64,000 nucleotides of DNA from Veronia nyctiphanis. Its GTDB lineage: Bacteria > Pseudomonadota > Gammaproteobacteria > Enterobacterales > Vibrionaceae. This document shows positions 8,932-17,884 of this stretch, piece by piece. The position numbers and the translations under genes were made by a program. Where the stretch lies: the NCBI RefSeq assembly GCF_004116385.1, contig NZ_PEIB01000004.1, positions 124,001 through 188,000 of the forward strand, read 5' to 3'. The notes beneath the pieces were generated by a model, which ran no database searches, was not told where the DNA came from, and saw only the letters and a program-made list of their open reading frames with translations. How positions within the stretch are numbered: the first letter of the stretch is position 1; each line of letters opens with the position of its first letter.

Positions 8932-9579
8932 TTATTCGCCTTTGAGAAAGGCGATATCGAGCACAACGAAAGCTGACAGCAGTTTTGCAGCCGCGCTGTA
9001 AAAACCAAAAGGATCCTGCTTGGTGACCAGTGCCTGAAAGAGTGTTAGCCAGCTCGTTAGCATATCATTGATGAAAGTGAGTTGTTCCTGCATCAATGCT
9101 TCTTGTTGGACTTCATCTTTTTCTGTGTTGGTACGAATTATAAGGTTACCGAGAAAATCGAGAATAATGGCCAGATGATCGCTCGGTTCATTGAAGTCTT
9201 TGCGTTGTGCGATGTCGAACTTTTTCATCCAAGCCGCCATATCCTGAGCGGGCTTTTCATTTAAAAGGCCACTGTCGCATAAAAATAAAGATGCATAAGG
9301 GAGCGCGCCAGTTTTAGGCGTACTTAGAAAAAGGCCACAAAAATCCGCTGACAATTCAAGTTGCGTATCCGGACGTTTTTTCAGCTTACTCAGTGATTCC
9401 CGAAAGTTGGCGACAGGCTGGCTGAGTTCAGGAGTCATTGCCAGACTCGAAAAGTAATTGCCCATTTCACCGCCGAAATAGTTTTGAAGGTCAGCTTCTG
9501 TCAGCTCTTTGGCAAACAGTGATGACATCCACCAATAAAATTCAGCGCGTTGTTCGTTGATGGCAATAAAATCCTGCAT
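8932..9579 (-). CDS. torD: TorD, chaperone for TMAO reductase
   Basis: 215 residues, all-helical, of the TorD/DmsD cytoplasmic chaperone family. It binds the Tat signal and core of apo-TorA and helps molybdenum cofactor insertion before export. Family features visible are YWWMSSLFAKELT near the N-terminus and the central EPSDHLAIILDFL, the conserved E-P-x-D-H motif. It is the last gene of torCAD, 121 bp after torA; the gap holds a hairpin. An ATG with AGGAGCC just upstream marks the start. Confidence 0.93.
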   Translation of the reverse strand: MQDFIAINEQRAEFYWWMSSLFAKELTEADLQNYFGGEMGNYFSSLAMTPELSQPVANFRESLSKLKKRPDTQLELSADFCGLFLSTPKTGALPYASLFLCDSGLLNEKPAQDMAAWMKKFDIAQRKDFNEPSDHLAIILDFLGNLIIRTNTEKDEVQQEALMQEQLTFINDMLTSWLTLFQALVTKQDPFGFYSAAAKLLSAFVVLDIAFLKGE

Positions 9580-9653
9580 AGGGGCTCCTGATGTCTATTA
9601 TTGCGGTCAGTCTAGCAAAGTTGACTGGTGTGAAAGGTGAGAAAAGTGAGAAG

Positions 9654-9677
9654 GGCATGAGCACAGAAGTTCATGCC
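9654..9677 (-). repeat. inverted repeat between torA and torD
   Basis: The arms GGCATGA and TCATGCC are separated by 10 nt. In the torCAD mRNA this forms a hairpin without a U tract, so it is more likely an mRNA stability or expression-tuning element than a terminator. Confidence 0.5.
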
Positions 9678-9700
9678 GTTTGGTGTTACTTTGCTGTTAT

Positions 9701-12232
9701 TTATAAATCCATCGCTGGGAATAAAGGGTTCACATCTTGCAATTCTGTCGGCCCACTGAAACCTGTGGCTGCAGGCGCAGTACCTTTATATTTCTCGATG
9801 TTTACCAGCGCTGTGTGGGCAGATGTTGCTTGAGCAAGCTTTGACGTACCTTGGTCCATCGTCAGAACGTTTGGATCGCCATACGTACAAAGTGTTCCCG
9901 GCTTACCGCCTTCCAGCGGGCTGTACCAGGCACCTTCATGAATACGGCAAACGCCTGACTTGTATTCATCTGTGACAACGGCACCTGCAAGCACTTGACC
10001 ACGGTCATTGAACACACGAACGATATCGCCGCTCTTGATGCCGCGTGCGGCTGCATCTTCAATGCTGATATAAATCGGTTCACGACCATTTACCGCATAG
10101 GTTTCACGGTGTTCGGTAGACGAACACAACTGCGAGTGCAGGCGGTGTTTCGGGTGACAGCTTTGTAAGTGAATCGGATACTGACGCGATTTTGGCCCGC
10201 CGTGACTACGTTCTGCTTTCTCAAACCACATTGGGTGACCCTGACAGTCGTCGTAGCCCATATCTGCGATGGTTTTACAGTAAATCTCAATCAAACCAGA
10301 CGCTGTGCCCAGTGGTTCAAGATCCGGTTCGTTGCGGAAAGACTCGTGACGGACCCACGGGCTGCCTTCCGGGAATTCAATAAAACCTTCGCCATCCCAG
10401 AATTTTTTGAATTTCGGCATGCGAACGCCAACGCCACGTCCTTGCAGAAGTGCACCGTTGTATATTTCTTCGACCCACTCGGCTTTGGTTTTGCCGCCAG
10501 TGAAAGCTTCTTCTCGTCCGAAGCGGGTACAAAGCTGACGGAAAATATCGAAGTCATCTTTTGCTTCAAACATTGGGTCGACAATCTTACGAAGGGCAAC
10601 GATACCTTTATTCGAGTGGTTACCGAATTGCTCGATGTCATCACGCTCATACGTTGTGGTTGCGGGCAAAACGATATCAGAGAAACGGCAACTTGCTGTC
10701 CATTGGTGCTCGACGCTGATAACCGTTTCCAGCTTACGCCATGCCTTGATCATCCGATTGCGATCCTGATGATGATGGAATGGGTTATTACCGCAGAAAA
10801 TCGCCATTTTCATGTGCGGGAATTTTATTTTTTTGCCGTTCCAGTCGATTGTCTGGCCCGGGTTTTCAATACAATCTACAAAACGGGCGACAGGGATATA
10901 GCTGGAATAGCCGTTATAGCTATGGTTATGAATAGGGTCGACACCCGTTACACCGCTGAAACCCGCCATCAGTGGACCTTTGGAGGTTACTGTGCCTGCA
11001 TCGTTATAGTGCCAGCCAAATCCGTAACCGCCACCCGGTAAGCCGATTTGACCCAGCATTGCCGCCAGTACAACCAGCATCCACGCGTATTGTTCACCGT
11101 GCTGCATGCGCTGCAAGCACCAGCCACCGATGATTTGTGTACGACCTGATGCCATTTGACGTGCCATCTGGCGAATCGTCTCGGCATCAACACCACAAAT
11201 CTTTTCTGCCCACTCAGGTGTTTTGGCAATACCGTCTTTCTCACCGAGCAAATACGGCAAGAACTTATCGAAACCTGTTGTGTAGTCAGAAAGGAACTGC
11301 TCGTTGTGCAGCTTTTCAGTGTATAGAGTATGTGCGAGCGCCATCATAAGAGGGACGTCAGTCTGCGGGTTAACCGGAATCTGATCGCCACCGACAAATT
11401 TCTGGGTCTCGTTTTTCACCGGATCAACGTGAATGACTTTTATGTCACCGTTTTTCACTTTCTCGGCAAGCTGTTGGTAATAGCCATAGGTAGAATGGCA
11501 AGGCACCATCCAGCCAACCTGCAGGTTTTTGATTGGGTCAGAACCCCATACCACAATGGTGTCAGTGTGTTCTAGAACCAGAGGCCAGGAGGTCTGTTGC
11601 TCGTATACTTCCATGGCACCCGCAACATAGGGTAAGACGACCTGAGCTGCACCTGTCGAATAGTCACCGGCTTTCGCCAGATACGTACCGTGCAGACCGA
11701 CCGCACGCATCATCATGGTGCCTGCTGAATGGAGTTTACCGACTGACTGCCAGCCTGTGTGACCGGCATACAGCGCACTTGGACCATATGTGGTTTGAAC
11801 ACGCTCAAGTTCATAATGGAAGAAATCGAGAGCCTGAGACCAAGGTACGCGGACGAAGCGGTTGTCACCACGCTGGGTGGTATCTGACTTAAAACCGTGT
11901 TTGAGCCAGTCAATACGTACCATTGGGTACTTCACGCGGGCTGGGTTATAAACGGTTTCACGCAGACCCGCAAGCATGCTGGTAGGGTGAGGGTCTTTCT
12001 CAAACGGAATAGTATCTACCCAAATACCGTCTTTGATTTTGGCACGGAAAGCGCCCCAGTGAGAGCCTGAGAGAATGTCGAGATTCGGGGTTGCTTTGGC
12101 TGCATTCTCTGCCGCGAGAACACTACGTGGGGCCAGTAAGCTTGAGCCAATGGCTGCGCTGGCACTGGCAGCGAACAGGCCAGACAGGAAGCGACGGCGG
12201 GTAATGCCAGTATTTTTGAGTTCTGTCGCCAT
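9701..12232 (-). CDS. torA: TorA, periplasmic trimethylamine-N-oxide reductase
   Basis: 843 residues, DMSO-reductase family molybdoenzyme that reduces TMAO to trimethylamine at the end of an anaerobic respiratory chain. A twin-arginine signal (TRRRFLSGLF at ~12-21) sends it folded to the periplasm. The segment DYSTGAAQVVLP carries the Ser expected to ligate Mo. Other matches to E. coli TorA are QRMQHGEQYAWM, LPGGGYGFGWHYN and the cofactor-binding C-terminal domain with EDAARGIKSGDIVRVF. No N-terminal iron-sulfur Cys motif is present, as expected for this family. Electrons come from TorC, encoded 85 bp upstream. Confidence 0.96.
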   Translation of the reverse strand: MATELKNTGITRRRFLSGLFAASASAAIGSSLLAPRSVLAAENAAKATPNLDILSGSHWGAFRAKIKDGIWVDTIPFEKDPHPTSMLAGLRETVYNPARVKYPMVRIDWLKHGFKSDTTQRGDNRFVRVPWSQALDFFHYELERVQTTYGPSALYAGHTGWQSVGKLHSAGTMMMRAVGLHGTYLAKAGDYSTGAAQVVLPYVAGAMEVYEQQTSWPLVLEHTDTIVVWGSDPIKNLQVGWMVPCHSTYGYYQQLAEKVKNGDIKVIHVDPVKNETQKFVGGDQIPVNPQTDVPLMMALAHTLYTEKLHNEQFLSDYTTGFDKFLPYLLGEKDGIAKTPEWAEKICGVDAETIRQMARQMASGRTQIIGGWCLQRMQHGEQYAWMLVVLAAMLGQIGLPGGGYGFGWHYNDAGTVTSKGPLMAGFSGVTGVDPIHNHSYNGYSSYIPVARFVDCIENPGQTIDWNGKKIKFPHMKMAIFCGNNPFHHHQDRNRMIKAWRKLETVISVEHQWTASCRFSDIVLPATTTYERDDIEQFGNHSNKGIVALRKIVDPMFEAKDDFDIFRQLCTRFGREEAFTGGKTKAEWVEEIYNGALLQGRGVGVRMPKFKKFWDGEGFIEFPEGSPWVRHESFRNEPDLEPLGTASGLIEIYCKTIADMGYDDCQGHPMWFEKAERSHGGPKSRQYPIHLQSCHPKHRLHSQLCSSTEHRETYAVNGREPIYISIEDAAARGIKSGDIVRVFNDRGQVLAGAVVTDEYKSGVCRIHEGAWYSPLEGGKPGTLCTYGDPNVLTMDQGTSKLAQATSAHTALVNIEKYKGTAPAATGFSGPTELQDVNPLFPAMDL

Positions 12233-12266
12233 GAGTAATAAACCTTACATACTTGAATTCATGATT

Positions 12267-12290
12267 GCCGGGCCATCGGTGTGACCCGGC
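12267..12290 (-). repeat. GC-rich hairpin between torC and torA
   Basis: The arms GCCGGG and CCCGGC are separated by 12 nt and no T tract follows. It could set the relative expression or stability of the torC and torA messages. Confidence 0.5.
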
Positions 12291-12317
12291 GCAAAGAGAG
12301 CACTGGTGTCTCAGTGG

Positions 12318-13484
12318 TTAGTGGTGACCCTGTCCGCCAGTGTCGCTACCGTGGTTCTGAAGATATTTCAGCAGGGTGCGCTCTTCTGTTTTACTCAGGC
12401 GATAGTAAGAGCTCATTGCTTTGAGGCCTGAGATCCAGCCGTTTGCTGTAAAGTGTTCTGGTGCTGGTGCAGCGTGACACGCATTACAGGTTGAACCGAA
12501 CATCTCTTCTGCATAGGTCCAGATAGGTTGGATATCATCCATCAAGTGATCTTTGGTGATGTAGGCTTCAACACTTACGTGTTGCCATGCAATATTTGTC
12601 GCTGGGTCTTCCTGTTCTTCAAGTAATTTTTCTGAGGCTTTGATGTCGCCACGAATGGTAGCTTTGAACACGCGTTTACCCATGTACTCAGTCAACACTC
12701 GGCCTTTACCGGCTTTTTCGAGCCAACCGTCCAGACGAATTTTAAGCATGTCATTTTCTTCGCCGATGACAGTCACCTGCGATGCTGGCAGAAGCTTACC
12801 TTCTGATTTGCCATTGGCATCTGCCGTCGCGAACATATCCTTCTCGCTGATAGAGAACAGGTTGGTAGCCCCTGCCGTTGCGACTGCCTTCGCTTCAAGC
12901 TCTTGGAAGCTCTTACGGAAACCGCCTGCCATGTTTGGCAGCTGGTGAGCAATACCCTTGTGACACTCGATACAGTTCATGTCATCAGCCGCGGCTTTTT
13001 TCATTTCCATCTGGGCTTTGACTGACTGTTTGTCATGATCCATCGCTTCATAGGAGTGACAGCTTTTACAGGTTTTCGAATTCTGACGCTTCATTCGCGC
13101 CCAGACAGTTTGTGCCATTTCCAACCTGTGCTCTTCGAACTTCTCAGGGGTATCGACTTTCTTGGTAATAAAGTGGTGGTACAGGTCTTTGGCTGCTTCT
13201 AACTTACGCAGCATTTTGCCGGGTAAATCTTTTGGCTGGTGACAGTCAACACACTCTGCGCGAACACCCATCGAGTTTTTAAAGTGGATGGACTCTTTGT
13301 ACTCTTCATAGTTGCCCTGCATGGTATGGCACGACGTACAGAAAGAGGTCTGAGAAAAGAAATGCAGAGATTCGTGCGCAGTAATAGTACCGATAATGGT
13401 GATAACGGAGCCGACCAAAATTAGCGCGAGTACAGAGTACTTGGCACTTGGCTTTGTGAGCTTCCCGAGGAGTTTTTTAATCAA
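12318..13484 (-). CDS. torC: TorC, pentahaem c-type cytochrome
   Basis: 388 residues. An N-terminal membrane anchor (~17-38) is followed by a NapC/NirT-like tetrahaem domain and a C-terminal monohaem domain. The five CxxCH motifs are at ~49 (CTSCH), 78 (CVDCH), 139 (CKSCH), 171 (CIECH) and 333 (CNACH). It takes electrons from menaquinol and passes them to TorA. The length and haem spacing match E. coli TorC. The only start compatible with the upstream in-frame stop is TTG at 13484, giving MIKKLLGKLTKPSAKYSVLAL; the ribosome binding site is weak. It is the first gene of the operon and divergent from torR. Confidence 0.94.
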   Translation of the reverse strand: MIKKLLGKLTKPSAKYSVLALILVGSVITIIGTITAHESLHFFSQTSFCTSCHTMQGNYEEYKESIHFKNSMGVRAECVDCHQPKDLPGKMLRKLEAAKDLYHHFITKKVDTPEKFEEHRLEMAQTVWARMKRQNSKTCKSCHSYEAMDHDKQSVKAQMEMKKAAADDMNCIECHKGIAHQLPNMAGGFRKSFQELEAKAVATAGATNLFSISEKDMFATADANGKSEGKLLPASQVTVIGEENDMLKIRLDGWLEKAGKGRVLTEYMGKRVFKATIRGDIKASEKLLEEQEDPATNIAWQHVSVEAYITKDHLMDDIQPIWTYAEEMFGSTCNACHAAPAPEHFTANGWISGLKAMSSYYRLSKTEERTLLKYLQNHGSDTGGQGHH

Positions 13485-13854
13485 AACGATTTACCCGTCA
13501 ATTGTCTGCCGTGACACAGGTCGCAGCAATCTGAAATGCTATCTTTATGCCGACAATATTAGGGAGTGGATGTGAATATGGTTACCTGTGCTTGTTAATG
13601 GCTGTGGCGTACTTATGAAGAGATATGAACAGAATTGATTCTTACTAACGAGGCAAGCTTGAGTGCTTCATATAACATACTGTTATTAAATAAAAAGGAA
13701 GTGTTTTTCTGGGTTCATGAAATGAACGTAATAATTGGCTGAAAGCTAATCAAGTGGCGACCAATCTGGCTTTATGATGATCCAAATCAATTTATTAGAG
13801 AGGTCGGTTGATAAGATTTCACAGATAATTGAACAAATATGAACAGGCGGCGAA
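13485..13854. promoter_or_regulatory. torC-torR intergenic control region with TorR boxes
   Basis: Two exact copies of ATATGAACAG, the reverse complement of the E. coli tor box CTGTTCATAT, lie at 13623-13632 and 13837-13846. A palindromic variant, GTTCATGAAATGAAC, lies near 13712-13727, and an ATTGAAC half-box precedes the second copy by about one helical turn. The left copy is placed to activate torCAD. The right copy overlaps the torR ribosome binding region, as expected for autorepression by TorR. No other gene is seen in this gap. Confidence 0.8.
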
Positions 13855-14564
13855 ATGGACCACCACATACTGGTAGTGGATGACGAGGCAGTCACCCGCA
13901 ACATGGTCAGCAAGTACTTTGAAAAGATGGGTTATCAGGTTAGCCAAGCAGAAAATGCCGCTGAAATGCGTGCGTTAGTCGCTCAAGACAACGTGGACTT
14001 GATACTGTTAGACATTAATCTCCCTGATCAGGACGGTTTGACACTGACGCGTGAACTTCGTGGACACAGCAATATCGGCATCATCCTCGTGACAGCAAGA
14101 ACCGATTCTATCGACCGTATTGTTGGCCTTGAAATGGGCGCTGACGATTATGTCTCTAAACCTCTTGAACTTCGCGACTCCAGGTTCGGGTTAAAAACCT
14201 GTTGTGGAGGATGTCGACCCCTCATAGAATGCAGGTAACAACTCAGGCTAGCCCGGTTGAAGACCACCTGCTGCGTTTCGGAAAATGTATCTTCGACGCA
14301 AAGCGTCGCTCCCTTGTTAAAGATGGCCTGCCAGTCAAGCTCACCAAAGCTGAGTATGAAATGCTGGTTGCGTTTACTGAGCACCCTAATACGGTACTCA
14401 GCAGAGAACGTATACTGGCAATGATCAGCCATCGTGTTGATGCGCCGAACGATAGAACCATTGATGTACTTATTCGGCGACTTCGAAACAAAATAGAGCT
14501 GGAACCGAAAAAACCGCAGTTGTTTATTACCGTCCATGGCGAAGGGTATTTGTTTGCCAATTAA
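13855..14564 (+). CDS. torR: TorR, OmpR-type response regulator (one frameshift)
   Basis: The response regulator of the TorS/TorT/TorR TMAO-sensing system. The receiver domain has the acidic pair VVDDE, the phospho-acceptor Asp in LLDINLPDQDG and the Lys in VSKPLEL. The winged-helix DNA-binding domain has KLTKAEYEMLVAF, LSRERIL and IDVLIRRLRNKIE. The frame breaks after PLELR at ~14177; supplying one missing base gives LQVRVKNLLWRM, exactly the family linker, and the gene becomes 236 residues (E. coli TorR is 230). No torS or torT lies in the window. It is divergent from torCAD. Confidence 0.9.
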
Positions 14565-14606
14565 GGAAGGGTAGGGCACGCTTCAGCGCATAAACAGAGA
14601 GAACTC

Positions 14607-15077
14607 ATGAACTATATTCCGTTTGATGAATACAAACGAAAGTGGATATTTACCCATCAGTCGATGCCAGTTGAAGAGGCTGATAAAGAAGCAATAAAAC
14701 CCATGTCAACGCAACGTTCTTCTCAGTTGTGGACTGAATTTGTCAGTCGTAAAAGTCCGACTGTTGATCACTTTGGTGCTGAAGATTGGGCGAACAAAGA
14801 TGCAACGTGGAAAGAAGAAGTCAATTGGATGATTGCGTGGGAAGATGAAGCTGACTTACCACCAGAGTTTATTGAGCATTTTCAGTGGGAAGACAATATT
14901 GTCGTCTACTTCTGTTATGACAAAACTAACATTATTGAAACGCGTTGGGCTATGTTTAAGAAGTATTGGAAAAATTTTCTGTTCTATGACGATAAGCCTT
15001 TGTTGCTGGGTCGCCGTAAACAGGAAGTGGCAATGTTTGAACAGTCAGGCGAGGTGAAAGTGGGTAAGCGCCCATAA
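14607..15077 (+). CDS. DUF2947-type conserved protein
   Basis: 156 residues, cytoplasmic, acidic, rich in Trp and aromatic residues, starting MNYIPFDEYKRKWIFTHQ. I recall this pattern from a small conserved family of Vibrionaceae and relatives (DUF2947) of unknown function. The start is supported by AGAGAGAAC upstream. It lies 42 bp after torR but has its own terminator, so it may be read with torR. No catalytic motif is recognisable. Confidence 0.75.
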   Translation: MNYIPFDEYKRKWIFTHQSMPVEEADKEAIKPMSTQRSSQLWTEFVSRKSPTVDHFGAEDWANKDATWKEEVNWMIAWEDEADLPPEFIEHFQWEDNIVVYFCYDKTNIIETRWAMFKKYWKNFLFYDDKPLLLGRRKQEVAMFEQSGEVKVGKRP

Positions 15078-15096
15078 CTCACAGCAAAGGATACTG

Positions 15097-15128
15097 AGCC
15101 GGGCTAGCATGTGCAGCCCGGCTTTTTT
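15097..15128 (+). terminator. rho-independent terminator
   Basis: The 9-bp stem AGCCGGGCT/AGCCCGGCT is followed by six T, just past the DUF2947 gene. Confidence 0.9.
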
Positions 15129-15170
15129 GTTTCAGGATGAGATGCTGTTCGACTCTCAGAAGGTCATGAG

Positions 15171-15551
15171 ATGAAGAGTGCGCGTGTCATTGTGTTGTTT
15201 GCCCTGCTTATTGCTTGTAGTCCGGCAACACTGAGAAATTTTGTGCCAAACGAAATGTCTGATGTGGCGATCTCGAAAGAGCTAGATCTCGCCCACGACA
15301 AAGTCATCAACTGTCACTACTTTGAAGCGCTGGATACTTTCCAGCAATATACCGTAATTGGTAGCCGACCTGAGCGCATATTTGCCTACCGTTGGCTCGG
15401 AGTGCTCTATCTCGAGATGATGAACTTTGACGAATTCAACCATACTGTCGACCGCTTCCTCTTTTCACGAGCGGGTAGAGGGCAGGATAGGGAAAAAGTT
15501 GTTCTCAATTGGCGAATAGAAGCGAGAAAATGCGCGCTGAGAGGCACATAA
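15171..15551 (+). CDS. putative lipoprotein, unknown function
   Basis: 126 residues. The N-terminus MKSARVIVLFALLIACSPA is a type II signal peptide with lipobox LIAC, so Cys16 is probably lipidated. The mature part is helical, with a TPR-like spacing of aromatic and small residues (YFEALDTFQQY, RWLGVLYLEM). The RNA upstream is separated by a terminator, so it is probably monocistronic. I do not recognise the family. Confidence 0.7.
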   Translation: MKSARVIVLFALLIACSPATLRNFVPNEMSDVAISKELDLAHDKVINCHYFEALDTFQQYTVIGSRPERIFAYRWLGVLYLEMMNFDEFNHTVDRFLFSRAGRGQDREKVVLNWRIEARKCALRGT

Positions 15552-15723
15552 ATACGGGCGTGGGCGAATGTGGTATCTACAATTTGCTATCAGAGAGCGA
15601 AATTTAGACAAGATTGATCGCAAATTTTGCTGATCTCTGTCTGGTATGGGCAACTATTGGTGATATTTCACAGAATTCTCTACTGTTGATAGCTAATATC
15701 CTACTCGTTCTTAATAGAACTTT

Positions 15724-15766
15724 AAAAAGCCAGCGTTGGTATTGGCCTATTAACGCTGGCTTTTTA
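15724..15766. terminator. bidirectional terminator
   Basis: The 14-bp stem AAAAAGCCAGCGTT/AACGCTGGCTTTTT works in both directions. It insulates the lipoprotein gene from the siderophore operon. The rest of 15552-15949 shows no gene. Confidence 0.88.
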
Positions 15767-15949
15767 CCCCTCTCAGTTCCAAAATCGGCGGCTCCAAACC
15801 CTTTTGCACCACACCGTCTTAAATTACCTACATTAACGAATAATTCACAAATTATCCTGACGTGAGTTCGAGTGATCACTTTGTTTGTCTTTTTCAAAAA
15901 ATCTTCGACAAACCTCTGATTTTTATGTTAACAGCGACATCATATTCTA

Positions 15950-16010
15950 TTGAATAAGACCAAATCACTATGTATAGTTGCGAACGATTTTGATAACCAC
16001 TCTCATTAAG
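15950..16010 (+). promoter_or_regulatory. promoter with Fur-like box for vctPDGC
   Basis: A -35 TTGAAT (15950) and -10 TATAGT (15973) are spaced by 17 bp. Just downstream, GATAACCACTCTCATTA (15992-16008) matches about 12 of 19 positions of the Fur box GATAATGATAATCATTATC. The position over the transcription start fits iron repression of a siderophore transporter. Confidence 0.65.
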
Positions 16011-16019
16011 GTTTGCGAT

Positions 16020-16916
16020 ATGTATAAAGTACTTGGCACGGCAGCCGCGCTGTCTGCATTTTTGTCTCTTCCCGCTTTGGCCCACTCTGTTACTGTTGAG
16101 CACCGCCTGGGTAAAACCACTGTTGAAACGAATCCAGAGCGCGTTGTTGTTATCGGTTTGGGCGCGCTAGATGCCGTTGATAGCCTAGGTGTAGAGCCAG
16201 TCGCAGTAGCGAAATTTGGCTTATTCCCTGACTATCTTGCTAAGTACAAAACAGATGAGAAAATGACTGCAGGGTCTTTCTTTGAACCTGATTTTGAAAG
16301 CATCTACTCACAAAAACCTGATCTGATCGTTATCGGCCCACGCGCGTCTGGTCAATACGAAGAGCTGTCTAAAATCGCACCGACCGTTGTATTTGCCGCT
16401 GAATTCAGCAGCTACTGGGAGTCAACTCAGGCACAATGGCGTAACCTTGGTAAAATCTTTGAAGCTGAAAATGTTGTTGAAGACAAAATTGAAAAGCTGA
16501 ACAAAGACTTCAAAGCAATCAAAGGCAAGGCAAGCAACACTAACGCACTGACTGTTCTGACTTCAGGCGGTAAAGTATCTACCTTTGGTGCTGAGTCACG
16601 CTTCTCTGCTATCTACAAAGACTTTGGCTTCAAAGAAGCGGTTAAAAACCTGAAAACATCGACTCATGGCGACCAGATTTCGTTCGAGTTCATTCAGGAA
16701 GCAAACCCTGAAACACTGCTGATCATCGACCGTGATCAAATGAAGGGTAAGGGCAAAGCGAAAGAAACATTAGACAACGACCTCGTTAAAGCCACTGAAG
16801 CTTACAAAAACAACAAGCTGTCTTACCTAGATACAACGGCATGGTACCTGTCTATCTCAGGTGTTCGTGCAACTGAGCAAATGGTAACAGACATCAAGCA
16901 ATCAGTAGGCCTGTAA
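16020..16916 (+). CDS. vctP: siderophore ABC transporter, periplasmic binding protein (VctP-like)
   Basis: 298 residues from the ATG at 16020, with an AAGG sequence upstream and signal peptide MYKVLGTAAALSAFLSLPALA. It is a class III substrate-binding protein with the single long helix between lobes. The order NPERVVVIGLGALDAVDSLGVEP then KPDLIVIGPRAS resembles the catecholate-binding FatB/YclQ/VctP group. It delivers a ferric catechol siderophore to the VctDG permease. First gene of vctPDGC, probably Fur-controlled. The exact siderophore (vibriobactin, enterobactin, petrobactin type) cannot be read from sequence. Confidence 0.82.
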   Translation: MYKVLGTAAALSAFLSLPALAHSVTVEHRLGKTTVETNPERVVVIGLGALDAVDSLGVEPVAVAKFGLFPDYLAKYKTDEKMTAGSFFEPDFESIYSQKPDLIVIGPRASGQYEELSKIAPTVVFAAEFSSYWESTQAQWRNLGKIFEAENVVEDKIEKLNKDFKAIKGKASNTNALTVLTSGGKVSTFGAESRFSAIYKDFGFKEAVKNLKTSTHGDQISFEFIQEANPETLLIIDRDQMKGKGKAKETLDNDLVKATEAYKNNKLSYLDTTAWYLSISGVRATEQMVTDIKQSVGL

Positions 16917-16945
16917 GGCAAGCACCATACAAGCTGGAGTAAACT

Positions 16946-17884
16946 TTGAAAAAGTTATTGCTTGTACTGGTTGTGCTGAGTGTTGCGTCCCTTTTTGTGG
17001 GCGTTAGCGAACTGGAGTTTATGTCAGTAATGGCAGGCGACCCCGGTTCGCTTCACTTGTTGTTCACCAGTAGACTTCCTAGACTATTTGCCATTCTGCT
17101 CGCTGGCTCTGCATTGAGTATCGCCGGCCTTATCATGCAGCAAATCAGTCAAAACCGCTTCGCGGCGCCTTCCACTTCCGGCACCATTGAATGTGCTGTT
17201 CTCGGTTACGTACTCAGTCTTGTTTTATTGGGTCACGGCAACGGCCTTTGGCTGATTTTTGGTTGTTCAATGCTCGGCACGTTAGTGTTTGTCCAATTCG
17301 TACAACGCATACAGTTTAAAAATGCCGTCTTTATCCCGCTGATTGGCATTATTTTCGGTAATGTTGTTCAGTCTGTATCGACATTTTTCGCCTACAAATT
17401 CGATGTGCTGCAAAACATGTCGACTTGGGCGGTGGCAAACTTTGCAAGTATTCTCGCCGGTGACTTTGAGCTGCTTTATATCGCCCTTCCCATTGGTTTC
17501 TTCACTTATTTCTACGCCACGCGAATTTCTGCTGTCGGCATTGGAAAAGACTTCGCGACCAATCTTGGCCTGAATTACCAGCAGGTAGTGACCATTGGTG
17601 TCATTCTTGTCTCTGTATTGTCAGCATCTGTAGTGATGATTGTCGGTGAACTGCCGTTTCTCGGCCTGATCGTACCAAACCTGGTGAGTCACTTCTTTGG
17701 GGATAACCTGAAAAAGAACATTCCTTTGACCATTATTTGTGGTGCATTGCTTGTTCTTGGCTGTGACATTTTAAGCCGTCTGATCATTTTCCCATACGAA
17801 ATTCCTATTTCTATGGTGCTGAGCATTCTTGGCGGTATTGTCTTCCTGTTCCTTATTATGCGGAGTCAGCCAAGTGAGAGATAA
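16946..17884 (+). CDS. vctD: siderophore ABC transporter permease (VctD-like)
   Basis: 312 residues, FecCD-type inner membrane permease with about nine or ten hydrophobic helices. The family segments are RLPRLFAILLAGSALSIAGLIMQ near the N-terminus and GELPFLGLIVPNLVSHFFG near the C-terminus, the latter the coupling region for the ATPase. The start is a TTG at 16946 with GGAGT upstream; no in-frame ATG fits better. It overlaps the next gene, so translation is coupled. Confidence 0.82.
   Translation: MKKLLLVLVVLSVASLFVGVSELEFMSVMAGDPGSLHLLFTSRLPRLFAILLAGSALSIAGLIMQQISQNRFAAPSTSGTIECAVLGYVLSLVLLGHGNGLWLIFGCSMLGTLVFVQFVQRIQFKNAVFIPLIGIIFGNVVQSVSTFFAYKFDVLQNMSTWAVANFASILAGDFELLYIALPIGFFTYFYATRISAVGIGKDFATNLGLNYQQVVTIGVILVSVLSASVVMIVGELPFLGLIVPNLVSHFFGDNLKKNIPLTIICGALLVLGCDILSRLIIFPYEIPISMVLSILGGIVFLFLIMRSQPSER

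Noticed and set aside
10169-11041. 290-codon plus-strand frame opposite torA
   Set aside because: Antisense shadow of torA; the torA frame matches the family over its whole length.
13855-14238. torR read as two separate genes (receiver-only and DNA-binding-only)
   Set aside because: The second frame lacks a start signal, and a one-base correction gives exactly the TorR linker.
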